NCBI RefSeq assembly: GCF_016031615.1 | Contig: NZ_JACYXC010000001.1 | Span: 310,001-374,000, forward strand | Reading direction: 5' to 3' | From: Streptomyces pactum | Lineage (GTDB): Bacteria > Actinomycetota > Actinomycetes > Streptomycetales > Streptomycetaceae | Length of the DNA stretch: 64,000 nucleotides | Shown here: one piece after another, positions 17,018 to 25,307 of the stretch | Numbering within the stretch: the first letter of the stretch is position 1 | Layout: every line of letters begins with the position of its first letter | Made by a program: the position numbers and the translations under genes | Notes under the pieces: generated by a model | Databases searched by the model: none | What the model saw: only the letters and a program-made list of their open reading frames with translations | What the model was told of the DNA's origin: nothing

Positions 17018-18115
17018 TCAGCCTTCCCGGTGCTCCAGGTCCTCCGCGGCCTCCGCGCGGTCCTCCCGGTCCTCCGTCCGGTCCACGTATCGCAGCACGC
17101 CGGCCATCAGGTGTTCGGCCACGTCCTCGGACTCCGCGGCGACACAGCCGGCCAGGGCGCCGCGCAGCGCCGGGGCGTCGATGCCCGCCCCGATCAGGAC
17201 CAGCCGGGTCCCGTGGGCCTCCTCCGGCCCACGGTCCCAGGGGCGGAAACGGAGGAACCGGCCGACCGCGTGCACCGAGAACGGCTCGTACCGTCCGGCC
17301 GGCGCGAAGTCCACGAACCCCTTCATCCGGTAGACGCCGGCGGGCCGGGAGTCCAGGAAGTCCAGGAACCGGCGCGGGTGGAGGGGGCGGTCGGCCGCGA
17401 ACTCCACGCTCTGGTAGGCGCTGTGGAGGTGTCCGGTGGCACCGGGCCCCGGGTCCTCGTCGGCCGCGCACAGGTCCGCGAAGGAGAGCTGCCGGAAAGC
17501 CTCCTGACGGGACGGCCGGGACGGGGCGTCGAACAGCAGGCCGGGATCGATCCGCCCGTGCTCGGCCGCCACCACGGGCACCCCGGGGGCCAGGTCGCCC
17601 AGCGTCCGCAGCAGCCGGTCCCGCACCGGCTCCTCGACCCGGTCGGCCTTGTTGAGCACCACCACGTCGGCGGCCCGCACATGGCGGTCGAGGTGCGGAT
17701 GCCGCTCCCGGGTGCGGTCGAACTCCGCGGCGTCCACGACCTCGACCAGACCCCCGTAGGTGATGCGGTCGTCGCTGCTGGCCAGCAGCATCCGGATCAT
17801 GCTCTGCGGCTCCGCCAGTCCGCTGGCCTCGATGACGATCACGTCGATGCCCACGGCCGGGTCGGCGAGGCGGGCCACCATCGCGTCCAGTTCGGAGGCG
17901 TCCGCGACACAGCACAGACAGCCGTTCTCGATGGGGACCATCGAATCGACCTGCCCGGCGACGGCCAGGGCGTCGATGTTGACGCTCCCGAAGTCGTTGA
18001 CGATGACACCGACCCTGGTGTCGCCACCGCGCCGCAGCAGGTGGTTGAGCAGGGTCGTCTTGCCGGAGCCGAGGAAGCCCGCGAGGAGGATGACCGGTAT
18101 CCGCTTGTCTGACAC
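17018..18115 (-). CDS. COG0523/CobW-family GTP-dependent metallochaperone
   Basis: 365 residues. The G3E GTPase core shows Walker A GFLGSGKT at residues 13-20, the metal-binding CxCC motif at Cys66, Cys68 and Cys69 (ENGCLCC), the EASGLAEP switch, and NKAD for guanine specificity. A CobW C-terminal domain follows (RFLDFLDS... RPAGVYRMKGFVDF). The family inserts zinc, cobalt or other metals into client enzymes; the CxCC is the mark of the ZNG1/CobW chaperones. GTG start preceded by GGAAGGG. No zinc-uptake-regulator box was recognised upstream and no cobalamin or zinc-transport genes are near, so the metal is unknown. Confidence 0.9.
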   Translation of the reverse strand: MSDKRIPVILLAGFLGSGKTTLLNHLLRRGGDTRVGVIVNDFGSVNIDALAVAGQVDSMVPIENGCLCCVADASELDAMVARLADPAVGIDVIVIEASGLAEPQSMIRMLLASSDDRITYGGLVEVVDAAEFDRTRERHPHLDRHVRAADVVVLNKADRVEEPVRDRLLRTLGDLAPGVPVVAAEHGRIDPGLLFDAPSRPSRQEAFRQLSFADLCAADEDPGPGATGHLHSAYQSVEFAADRPLHPRRFLDFLDSRPAGVYRMKGFVDFAPAGRYEPFSVHAVGRFLRFRPWDRGPEEAHGTRLVLIGAGIDAPALRGALAGCVAAESEDVAEHLMAGVLRYVDRTEDREDRAEAAEDLEHREG

Positions 18116-18669
18116 GGCGGTGCCCTTCCCATGACGCCACGGCGAACTCGCCCACGGAGCGTAGCCCATCGCGACGACGGCCCGGCCCCGGGGGCGGCGG
18201 GCCGGCTGCGGCCGGCGCCCCCGGGCGGAACCGGGCGATCCCACGTGCCCCGGCCTCCCCCGGGCCGGCCCCGGCGGCGGCGCACGGGCCCGGCCCGGCC
18301 CCGCGGTCGGGGGAACGCCGGGGCAGCACCGCCACGCGGGCCACGCCGCCGGTCCGCCGGGCTCGCGGATGCCGGCCCCGGGACGCCGGAATCCCGACAC
18401 CGGGATGCGGGCACCGGACACCGGAGCCACGGATGCCCGGAGGGTCCCGGCCCTGCGGAGCGTCGGTCACGGACCGGCCGGCACCGGACGCACGAATCCC
18501 GACTCCCGCACTCACCGGCCCGGCCCCGACCCCGACCCCGGCCGACCGGTACCGGACAAACGGACACCGGGCTCACCGCCCCCCGGATCGCGGTACGTCG
18601 GGGCGGGGCGTCGGGGAGACTGGAGCGGCCCGTTCGCGCACCGCTTTCGATCGCCTACCGGGAGGGCCC
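18116..18669. other. Divergent intergenic region without recognisable genes
   Basis: 554 bp between the divergent COG0523 and hydroxyacid dehydrogenase starts. It holds short irregular GACACCGG and CCCCGA repeats and no protein-like frame. Confidence 0.45.
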
Positions 18670-19671
18670 GTGCCCGACAAGCCCGCCACGCTGTTCGTGA
18701 TGGAACCGGTCCATCTGCCGCGGCTCTTCCCCGACCCGCTGCTCGACCGGCTCGCCCGCTCCCTCCGGGTGGCCCGGGAGGCGGCGCCGCACCCGGTGGC
18801 CACCGGCGGTGTGCCCCCCGAGGACGCGGAGGTGCTGGTCACCGGGTGGGGCTGCACCCCGCTGACCGAGGAGGTGCTGGCCGGCCTCCCCCGGCTGCGC
18901 GCGGTCCTGCACGCGGCGGGGAGCGTCAAGGGGCATGTGACCGCGGCATGCTGGGACCGTGGCCTGCTGGTCTCCTCCGCGGCCGGCGCCAACGCCGTGC
19001 CGGTCGCCGAGTTCACCCTCGGGGCGATCCTGCTGTGTGGCAAGGACGCCCTGCGGATGCGGGCCCGTTACGCGGCGAGCCACCGCCTCCCGGACCCGGC
19101 CGAGACCGGGCGGCTGGGCAACCTGGGCCGCCGGGTGGGGATCGTGGGGGCCTCCCGGATCGGGCGGCGGGTGATCGAGCTGCTGCGCCCGTTCGATGTG
19201 GAGGTCGCGGTGTACGACCCGTATCTGCCGCGCCCGGAGGCCCGCGCGCTCGGCGTCCGTCCGCTGCCGCTGGACGAACTCGTCGCCACCAGCGAGGTGC
19301 TGAGCCTGCACGCCCCGCTGCTACCGGGCACCCGGCACCTGCTGGACGCCCGCCGGCTGGCGCTGCTGCCGGACGGCGCCGCGCTGGTGAACACCGCGCG
19401 GGGCGCGCTGGTGGACACCGCCGCGCTCACCCGGGAGCTGGTGTCGGGCCGGATCTCGGCGGTGCTGGACGTCACCGACCCCGAGCCGCTGCCCGCCGGC
19501 TCACCGCTCCACCACCTGCCGAACGTGCTGCTCACCCCGCACATCGCCGGTGCGCTCGGCAACGAGCTGCCCCGGCTGGGCCTGGCGGTCACCGAGGAGG
19601 CGGAGCGGCTTGCGGCCGGGATGCCGCTGCGCCACCAGGTGCTCCCCGGCGACCTGGACCGCATCGCCTGA
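18670..19671 (+). CDS. D-isomer-specific 2-hydroxyacid dehydrogenase family protein
   Basis: 333 residues. The NAD-binding domain (GIVGASRIGRRVIELLRPF, around residue 157) is inserted in the split catalytic domain as usual. The catalytic set is present: Arg in NTARGALVD, Glu in DPEPLPAGSP and His in LLTPHIAG. It would interconvert a 2-hydroxy acid and a 2-keto acid with NAD(P). The N-terminal half diverges from phosphoglycerate dehydrogenase, so the substrate is open. GTG start with a GGGAGGG ribosome site. Single gene by context; the CoA transferase starts 418 bp downstream. Confidence 0.9.
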   Translation: MPDKPATLFVMEPVHLPRLFPDPLLDRLARSLRVAREAAPHPVATGGVPPEDAEVLVTGWGCTPLTEEVLAGLPRLRAVLHAAGSVKGHVTAACWDRGLLVSSAAGANAVPVAEFTLGAILLCGKDALRMRARYAASHRLPDPAETGRLGNLGRRVGIVGASRIGRRVIELLRPFDVEVAVYDPYLPRPEARALGVRPLPLDELVATSEVLSLHAPLLPGTRHLLDARRLALLPDGAALVNTARGALVDTAALTRELVSGRISAVLDVTDPEPLPAGSPLHHLPNVLLTPHIAGALGNELPRLGLAVTEEAERLAAGMPLRHQVLPGDLDRIA

Positions 19672-20089
19672 CCCCCGACGCCCGGCGCATACGTCCGGCG
19701 GAGCCCGATCCGGCGCCCGGGCCGGGCGGACCCCGTGCCGGCACCCCGCGGACCCCCGCGGACCCCGTTCCGGCACCCGTCGGCCCCGGCAGACCCCGTT
19801 CCGGCGCGTCGGACCCCGGCCGGAGGAGGACGGGGCCGGCCGGCCGCGTCCCCTCCGGCACCCGGCGGCACCGGCCCTCGCCCCTGCCCGGCCCGGTGCC
19901 CCGGCCGCACGCCGGTCCGGGCCGGCCCCCGCCCCGCCGGCCGCGGCTCCGTCCACCCGCCCCCGTCCACACCGTCGCCTGTCCGCCCGGCCCCCGGCCG
20001 CCCCTTGACGGCCGGTGCATGCTCATCGGGAACGGCCCGGCGGCCCGAAACCCGTCGCCGGCAGTCGAACCGACCGTCAGGAGAACACC
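19672..20089. other. Intergenic, C-rich with short direct repeats
   Basis: 418 bp. Repeated GACCCCGTTCCGGC-like pieces occur around 19728-19820. No protein-like frame. The CoA-transferase promoter should be near the right end; not recognised. Confidence 0.4.
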
Positions 20090-21391
20090 GTGTGGCCCTC
20101 ACCGGCCGTGCCGACGACGGCACCCCCACACCCGTCACCCCCGACACCCCCGGCGCCCCGGGATCCTGGGCTCGCGGCGCGGCCCGACCCCGGACCGGGC
20201 GGCCGCGCCGGGGCACGGCAGCCGCTGGCCGGGATCACGGTGGTCGCCCTGGAACAGGCCGTCGCCGCGCCGTACGCCACCCGTCAGCTCGCCGACCTCG
20301 GGGCACGGGTGATCAAGGTGGAACGCCCCGGGCGGGGAGACTTCGCCCGCGACTACGACCGTACGGTCAAGGGCATGTCGGCGTATTTCGTCTGGGTCAA
20401 CCGCGGCAAGGAGAGCGTGGTGCTCGATCTGCGCCAGGAGGCGGACCGGGCGCTGCTGGACGCGATGATCTCCCGCGCCGACGTGTTCGTGCAGAACCTG
20501 CGGCCGGGCGCGTGCGACCGGCTGGGGCTGGCCGCCGGCACGCTGCGCGCCCGCCACCCGCGGCTGATCACCTGCGAGATCACCGGTTACGGCGGCACCG
20601 GCCCGTACCGTGACAAGAAGGCGTACGACCTGCTCGTCCAGTGCGAGACGGGGCTGGTGTCGATCACCGGTGGCCCCGAGGTCCCGGCGCGCGCCGGCAT
20701 CTCGATCGCCGACATCGCGGGCGGGATGTACGCCTACAGCGGCATCCTGACGGCACTGTACGAACGGACGCGCACCGGGCGGGGCACGTCGCTGTCGGTC
20801 TCGCTGCTGGACGCGCTGGGCGAGTGGATGGGCCACCCGTACTACGCGCAGGCGTTCGGGGGCACCCCGGTGCGGCGCAGCGGCGCCCGCCATCCGTCCA
20901 TCTCCCCCTACGGGGCGTACCGGTGCGGGGACGGCGCGCAGATCTTCCTCAGCGTGCAGAACGACCGCGAGTGGGTGGCGCTGTGCGAGCGGGTGCTGCG
21001 CCGCCCGGAGCTGGTCCGGGACCCGCGGTTCGCGGACAACCCGCTGCGCCACGCGCACGACGAGGAGCTGACCGGCCAGCTGGAGGGGTGTTTCGCCGGC
21101 CACACCGCGGACGGGCTGCTCGCGCTGCTGGACGGGGCGGGGATCGCCGCCGCGCGACTGCGCACGGTCGCGGAGTTCGCCGGTCATCCGCAGCTGGCGG
21201 CGCGTGACCGGTGGCAGGACTTCGACTCGCCGGTGGGCCCGCTGCGCGGTCTGCTGCCGCCGGTGGAGGTGGCGGGGCGGCGGGCGCCGATGCGGCCGGT
21301 GCCCTCACTGGGCGAGCACACCGAGGCGGTCCGCGCCGAGTTCGCCGGTCCGGGGAGCGGTCCGGCGGACCGGGCGCCGTCCCCGGCATGA
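20090..21391 (+). CDS. CaiB/BaiF-type (class III) CoA transferase
   Basis: 433 residues. After a Pro-rich N-terminal extension of about 45 residues the family core begins with PLAGITVVALEQAVAAPYATRQLADLGARVIKVERP. The catalytic aspartate that forms the acyl-enzyme intermediate is in ISIADIAGGMYAYSGIL. These enzymes move CoA between carboxylic acids; alpha-methylacyl-CoA racemases share the fold, but the Asp and GGMYA context fits a transferase. GTG start with an AGGAG site six bases away. The stop codon lies inside a 20-bp tandem repeat (21381-21500), so its last residues are repeat-encoded. Confidence 0.9.
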   Translation: MWPSPAVPTTAPPHPSPPTPPAPRDPGLAARPDPGPGGRAGARQPLAGITVVALEQAVAAPYATRQLADLGARVIKVERPGRGDFARDYDRTVKGMSAYFVWVNRGKESVVLDLRQEADRALLDAMISRADVFVQNLRPGACDRLGLAAGTLRARHPRLITCEITGYGGTGPYRDKKAYDLLVQCETGLVSITGGPEVPARAGISIADIAGGMYAYSGILTALYERTRTGRGTSLSVSLLDALGEWMGHPYYAQAFGGTPVRRSGARHPSISPYGAYRCGDGAQIFLSVQNDREWVALCERVLRRPELVRDPRFADNPLRHAHDEELTGQLEGCFAGHTADGLLALLDGAGIAAARLRTVAEFAGHPQLAARDRWQDFDSPVGPLRGLLPPVEVAGRRAPMRPVPSLGEHTEAVRAEFAGPGSGPADRAPSPA

Positions 21392-21500
21392 GGACACCGT
21401 CCCCGGCATGAGGACACCGTCCCCGGCATGAGGGCACCGTCCCCGCCGTGAGGGTGCGGTGCCCGTCGGGAGGGTGCGGTGCCCGGCGTGAGGGTGTGCC
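21381..21500. repeat. Six-unit 20-bp tandem repeat across the CoA-transferase stop
   Basis: Six units in exact 20-bp register: two identical, the third one base different, and three more diverged. The gene's TGA falls at 21389-21391 in unit 1. The rest of the gap to 21791 is GC-rich and I see nothing else in it. Confidence 0.9.
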
Positions 21501-21791
21501 CGGCGAGGGCCGGTGGCGGCCGGGCGCCCTCACCCCGGCCGGACGCGGCGGGGCGCCGTGGTCCCGGCCGGCCCCGCGCGGGTGTGCTCGCGCCGCCGGG
21601 GACCCACGGGCCGGCTGCCCCGGACACGGATCCCCGGGGACCCGGGCCGGGCCAACACGCCGGCGCACCCGCGCACCGCGCACCGGAGGCCGTTCCGCAG
21701 GCCACCCCCCGACCGCCCGCCGGCCGACCGCCTGACCGGCAGCCAGGCCGGCCGGCGGAAGGGTGGCGCGACGGCCCGCGGAACGTGACGC

Positions 21792-22571
21792 TCAGCCGAA
21801 CGCGACCCGCTCCAGCCAGAAGTCGAGCAGCTCCGCGTCGCCGAGGACCTCAAGGCCCGGGTGGTCGGCGGGGGTCCGCCGGTAGACCAGGAGCAGCAGG
21901 TCGGTGACCGGGCCGCGCACCGCCACGGCGGCCTTCTCGTGGGCCCGGCGCCAGGTGACGGCCTCGCCGCCGAGGTCCACCAGCCACTCCGCCGCCGTCT
22001 GCGGCCCGGTGTCGGTGGCGTGCAGGTGGAGGGTCCGGCCGGGGCCGAGCAGTTCGCGCCGCTCTGGGTGGAGTTCCATCAGCTGCGGCAGCGCGCCCAG
22101 CTCCATCCACTCGTCGAGCGCGTCCACCGCGACGTCCGTGGCGAGCGGGTACTCCGCCCCGGCGGCCAGCGCCGCGTCGGCCCGGTGGACCACGGTCTCG
22201 TGCACCATGCGGCGGGCCCAGAACAAGGTGGTCCGTCCGGGCACCGCCGTCCACATCTGGGCCTCGGTGCCGGCCTCCCGCAGCGTCCCGGCGAGCTGCG
22301 CGGCCCCTTCGGCGAGCCAGCCGTCGATCTCCGTGGCGTCGTCGGCGAGGCCGTGGTCCTCCTGCTGGGGGATGGGCCCCGGGGCGCGGGTGCGCACGAT
22401 GGTCTCCACCCAGCGGTGCGCGCCGCCGACGTGCCGGAGCAGCTGCCCGATGGTCCAGTCGGGGCAGGAGGGGACGGGGGCGGACAGGTCGGCGCCCCGG
22501 ACGGTTTTCCGCAGCTGGTCGGTCTGATCGACGATCTCGTCGCAGTAACGTTCGAAGGTGAACAGCGTCAT
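21792..22571 (-). CDS. Maleylpyruvate-isomerase-family mycothiol-dependent enzyme
   Basis: 259 residues. The N-terminal DinB-like helical bundle has the family phrases VPSCPDWTIGQLLRHVGGAHRWVE and FWARRMVHETVVHRADA, whose histidines bind a divalent metal. A C-terminal MDMPI domain follows. Members use mycothiol, the actinobacterial low-molecular-weight thiol, for isomerisation or thiol transfer. Substrate not known; no gentisate-pathway genes are near. Convergent with the CoA transferase. No strong ribosome site is seen before the ATG. Confidence 0.88.
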   Translation of the reverse strand: MTLFTFERYCDEIVDQTDQLRKTVRGADLSAPVPSCPDWTIGQLLRHVGGAHRWVETIVRTRAPGPIPQQEDHGLADDATEIDGWLAEGAAQLAGTLREAGTEAQMWTAVPGRTTLFWARRMVHETVVHRADAALAAGAEYPLATDVAVDALDEWMELGALPQLMELHPERRELLGPGRTLHLHATDTGPQTAAEWLVDLGGEAVTWRRAHEKAAVAVRGPVTDLLLLVYRRTPADHPGLEVLGDAELLDFWLERVAFG

Positions 22572-22751
22572 GGCGCCACCGTACGGGGTGGCGTCCGCAA
22601 CTCCGCTTGGGGGCCCGCCGGTTCGCCGCCCGCCGCGCCCCGGTCCGCCACCGCGGGTCCGTGCGGCCCGCTACCCGCCGGTGCGGCGGACCGTCCGCCG
22701 CCCCCGGCCGCCGGGCCGGCGGACGGCACCCGACCACCTGCCGGGCCGGGC

Positions 22752-24596
22752 TCAGCCCACCGGGTCCGGGGACCGCACGGGTTCCGGGTCGGGGGTACTT
22801 CCCCGGGTGTCCCGGCGCACCAGGGCGGCGTAGCGGCCGCCCCGGCGGAGCAGTTCGTCGTGGGTGCCCCGCTCCACGATGCGTCCGCCGTCCAGGACGA
22901 CGATCAGGTCGGCGTCCCGGACCGTGGAGAGCCGGTGCGCGATGGTGATGGTGGTGCGGCCGGCCGACAGCGCGTCGATGGCCTGCTGGACGGCGTGTTC
23001 GGTCCGGGTGTCCAGCGCGCTGGTGGCCTCGTCGAGGATGAGCACCGGCGGGTCGCGCAGGATGGTGCGGGCGATGGCCAGCCGCTGCTTCTCGCCGCCG
23101 GAGAAGCGGTGGCCGCGCTCCCCGACGACGGTGTCGTAGCCGTCGGGGAGGGAGGCGATGTGGTCGTGGATCTGCGCCGCCCGGGCCGCCTCCACCATCT
23201 CCTCCTCGGTGGCGTCCGGCTTGGCGAACCGCAGGTTGTCGGCGACCGAGGCGTGGAAGAGGTACGTCTCCTGGGAGACCACGCCGACGGCGCGGGCGAG
23301 CGAGTCGAAGTCCAGGTCGCGGACGTCCACGCCGTCCAGCAGCACCCGGCCTCCGGTCACGTCGTACAGCCGCGGCACCAGGTGGCTCAGGGTGCTCTTC
23401 CCGGAGCCGGTGGGGCCCACGACGGCGAGGCTGCTGCCGGCGGGGACGGTCAGGTCGATGCCGCGGAGGGTGGGCCGGCCGGCTCCGTCCTCGCCCGGTT
23501 CGTAGGCGAAGTCCACCCGTTCGAAGCGGACCTCGCCGCGGATCGTCTCCAGCCGGACCGGGCGGTCGGGCTCGGTGATGTCCACCGGCATGTCCAGGTA
23601 CTCGAAGATCCGCTGGAAGAGGGCGAGGCTGCTCTGGATCTGCACCCCGGTGGACAGCAGGCTCACCGTCGGCCGGAACAGGCCCTGCTGGAGGGAGACG
23701 AAGGCGACCAGGGTGCCGATGGAGACGGCGGGGCCGCCCGCCTGCAGCGCCAGGCCCGCGGCCCAGTAGATCAGGGCGGGCATCGCGGCCATCACCACTC
23801 CGATGGTGGCCATCCGCCACCGGCCGGCCATGCTGGAGCGGATCTCCAGCCCCACCAGCCGGTCGGACTCCCGGGCGAACGCCTCGGTCAGCGAGTCGGA
23901 GCGGCCCATGGTGCGCCCCAGCAGGATGCCGCTCACCGACAGCGACTCGGTGACCATCGCCGACATCGCCGCCATCTGCTTCTGCCGCTGCGAGGTGATC
24001 TTCTTCCGCTCCTGCCCCACCCGGCGGCTGATCCAGACGAACACCGGCAGCAGCAGCAGCGAGACGACCGTCAGCCGCCAGTCGAGGGCGAGCATCGCCA
24101 CCACGGTGGCGACGACGCTGGTGAGGTTGGAGACCAGCGAGGTCGCGGTGGAGGTCACGGTGGCCTGCATGCCGCCGATGTCGTTGGCGATCCGGGACTG
24201 CACCTCGCCGGTGCGGGTGCGGGTGAAGAAGGCCAGCGGCATGCGCTGCAGCCGGTCGTAGACGGCGGTCCGCAGATCGTGCATCACCCGCTGCCCGACC
24301 GTGGTGGACACCAGGGTCTGCACGACGCCGAAGACGCCGCCCAGCACGGCCGCCGCGATCATGCCGAGCGCCAGCAGGCTCAGCAGCCCGGTCCGCCCCT
24401 GCGGGATGGCGGTGTCGAGGATCTCCCGGAGCAGGAACGGCGAGGCCACCGAGACCAGCGAGGACGCGGCGACCAGCAGCCCGACCACGGCGAGCCGGCC
24501 GCGGTAGGGGCGGAACAGGCCGAGGATGCGGCGTACCTGGGCCGGGCGTTCGGGGTCGGCGGGCGGCGGGGTCCATTCGGGGCCGTCGTGGTGCAT
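22752..24596 (-). CDS. ABC multidrug exporter half-transporter (fused TMD-NBD)
   Basis: 614 residues. Six membrane helices (type IV exporter fold) cover about 40-330. The nucleotide-binding domain has Walker A GPTGSGKST, signature FSGGEKQRL, Walker B VLILDEATSALD and switch IAHRLSTV. It works as a homodimer, exporting lipids or drugs with ATP. Start set at the ATG at 24596, which has an AAGGAG site; an ATG 63 bases earlier is in frame but unsupported. It diverges from a MarR regulator, and overlapping promoter elements and a palindrome lie between them, so the MarR protein probably represses it. Confidence 0.93.
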   Translation of the reverse strand: MHHDGPEWTPPPADPERPAQVRRILGLFRPYRGRLAVVGLLVAASSLVSVASPFLLREILDTAIPQGRTGLLSLLALGMIAAAVLGGVFGVVQTLVSTTVGQRVMHDLRTAVYDRLQRMPLAFFTRTRTGEVQSRIANDIGGMQATVTSTATSLVSNLTSVVATVVAMLALDWRLTVVSLLLLPVFVWISRRVGQERKKITSQRQKQMAAMSAMVTESLSVSGILLGRTMGRSDSLTEAFARESDRLVGLEIRSSMAGRWRMATIGVVMAAMPALIYWAAGLALQAGGPAVSIGTLVAFVSLQQGLFRPTVSLLSTGVQIQSSLALFQRIFEYLDMPVDITEPDRPVRLETIRGEVRFERVDFAYEPGEDGAGRPTLRGIDLTVPAGSSLAVVGPTGSGKSTLSHLVPRLYDVTGGRVLLDGVDVRDLDFDSLARAVGVVSQETYLFHASVADNLRFAKPDATEEEMVEAARAAQIHDHIASLPDGYDTVVGERGHRFSGGEKQRLAIARTILRDPPVLILDEATSALDTRTEHAVQQAIDALSAGRTTITIAHRLSTVRDADLIVVLDGGRIVERGTHDELLRRGGRYAALVRRDTRGSTPDPEPVRSPDPVG

Positions 24597-24647
24597 GGGC
24601 TCCTTCCGGGGCACGGGCCGGGACGGGGCGGCGGCAGAGTCCCACCG

Positions 24648-24698
24648 AGCGTAGCTCATATTTACCTAAGTTCACAATGAAGTACATCCTGCTAGAGT
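24648..24698. promoter_or_regulatory. Overlapping divergent promoters with MarR-type palindrome
   Basis: Rightward: TTCACA (24671-24676), 16-bp spacer, TAGAGT (24693-24698), giving a start at about the A of the marR ATG (24705), so a leaderless mRNA. Leftward: TTGTGA (24677-24672) and TACGCT (24653-24648), 18-bp spacer. The symmetric core TTCA-CAA-TGAA (24671-24681) covers both -35 boxes and is the likely operator. The region is AT-rich against its surroundings. Confidence 0.65.
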
Positions 24699-24704
24699 CG
24701 GGGC

Positions 24705-25166
24705 ATGTCCTCGCCCGCCCCGGCCGCCGACGCCTCCGGCCGTCTCGCCGAGCAGCTGCTCCGCCTCACCCGCCGGCTCCACCGGGCCCAGCGCCGGTAC
24801 CTCGAACCGCTGGGCGTCACCCCGGCCCAGGCCCGGCTGCTGCGCACGGTGGCCCGCCGGGACGCGGACGGCCGCCCGCCGCGGATGGCCGACCTCGCCC
24901 AGCGGCTGGAGGTGGTGCCGCGCGCGGTGACCACCCTGGTGGACGCCCTGGAGGCGCACGGCTCGGTGCGCCGGGTCCCCGATCCGGCCAACCGCCGGGT
25001 GATCCGCATCGAGCTGACCGAGGCCGGCCGGGGCACCCTGCGCGCGCTGCGGGACGCCCGGCGCGCCGCGGCCGAGGACGTGCTGGCCCCGCTCACCGAG
25101 GCACAGCGCCGGGAGCTGGGCGGCCTGCTGGACGCGCTGGCCGACGACCCGGAGCGCGACTGCTGA
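24705..25166 (+). CDS. MarR-family transcriptional regulator
   Basis: 153 residues, typical MarR length. The winged helix-turn-helix spans about 55-105 (PPRMADLAQRLEVVPRAVTTLVDALEAHGSVRRVPDPANRRVIRIELTEAG split across wing and recognition helix), with the DxRxx-type wing as PANRRV. Flanking helices form the dimer. It likely represses the divergent ABC exporter and itself, releasing on binding a small phenolic or drug-like ligand. The -10 box lies seven bases from the ATG and no ribosome site is present, so the message is probably leaderless. Confidence 0.9.
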   Translation: MSSPAPAADASGRLAEQLLRLTRRLHRAQRRYLEPLGVTPAQARLLRTVARRDADGRPPRMADLAQRLEVVPRAVTTLVDALEAHGSVRRVPDPANRRVIRIELTEAGRGTLRALRDARRAAAEDVLAPLTEAQRRELGGLLDALADDPERDC

Positions 25167-25307
25167 CCGCCGGCCGGCCGCGGCTTCGTCCAACCACCCG
25201 CGACAGGAGTCCAAGCAGCTCCCTTGTGTCCCGTGCACCCCACCCGTCAGGGTCCTGACGACGGTTCACCACCGGCCGGGTACGTCCGTTCTTCTCCGGG
25301 AGGATCG

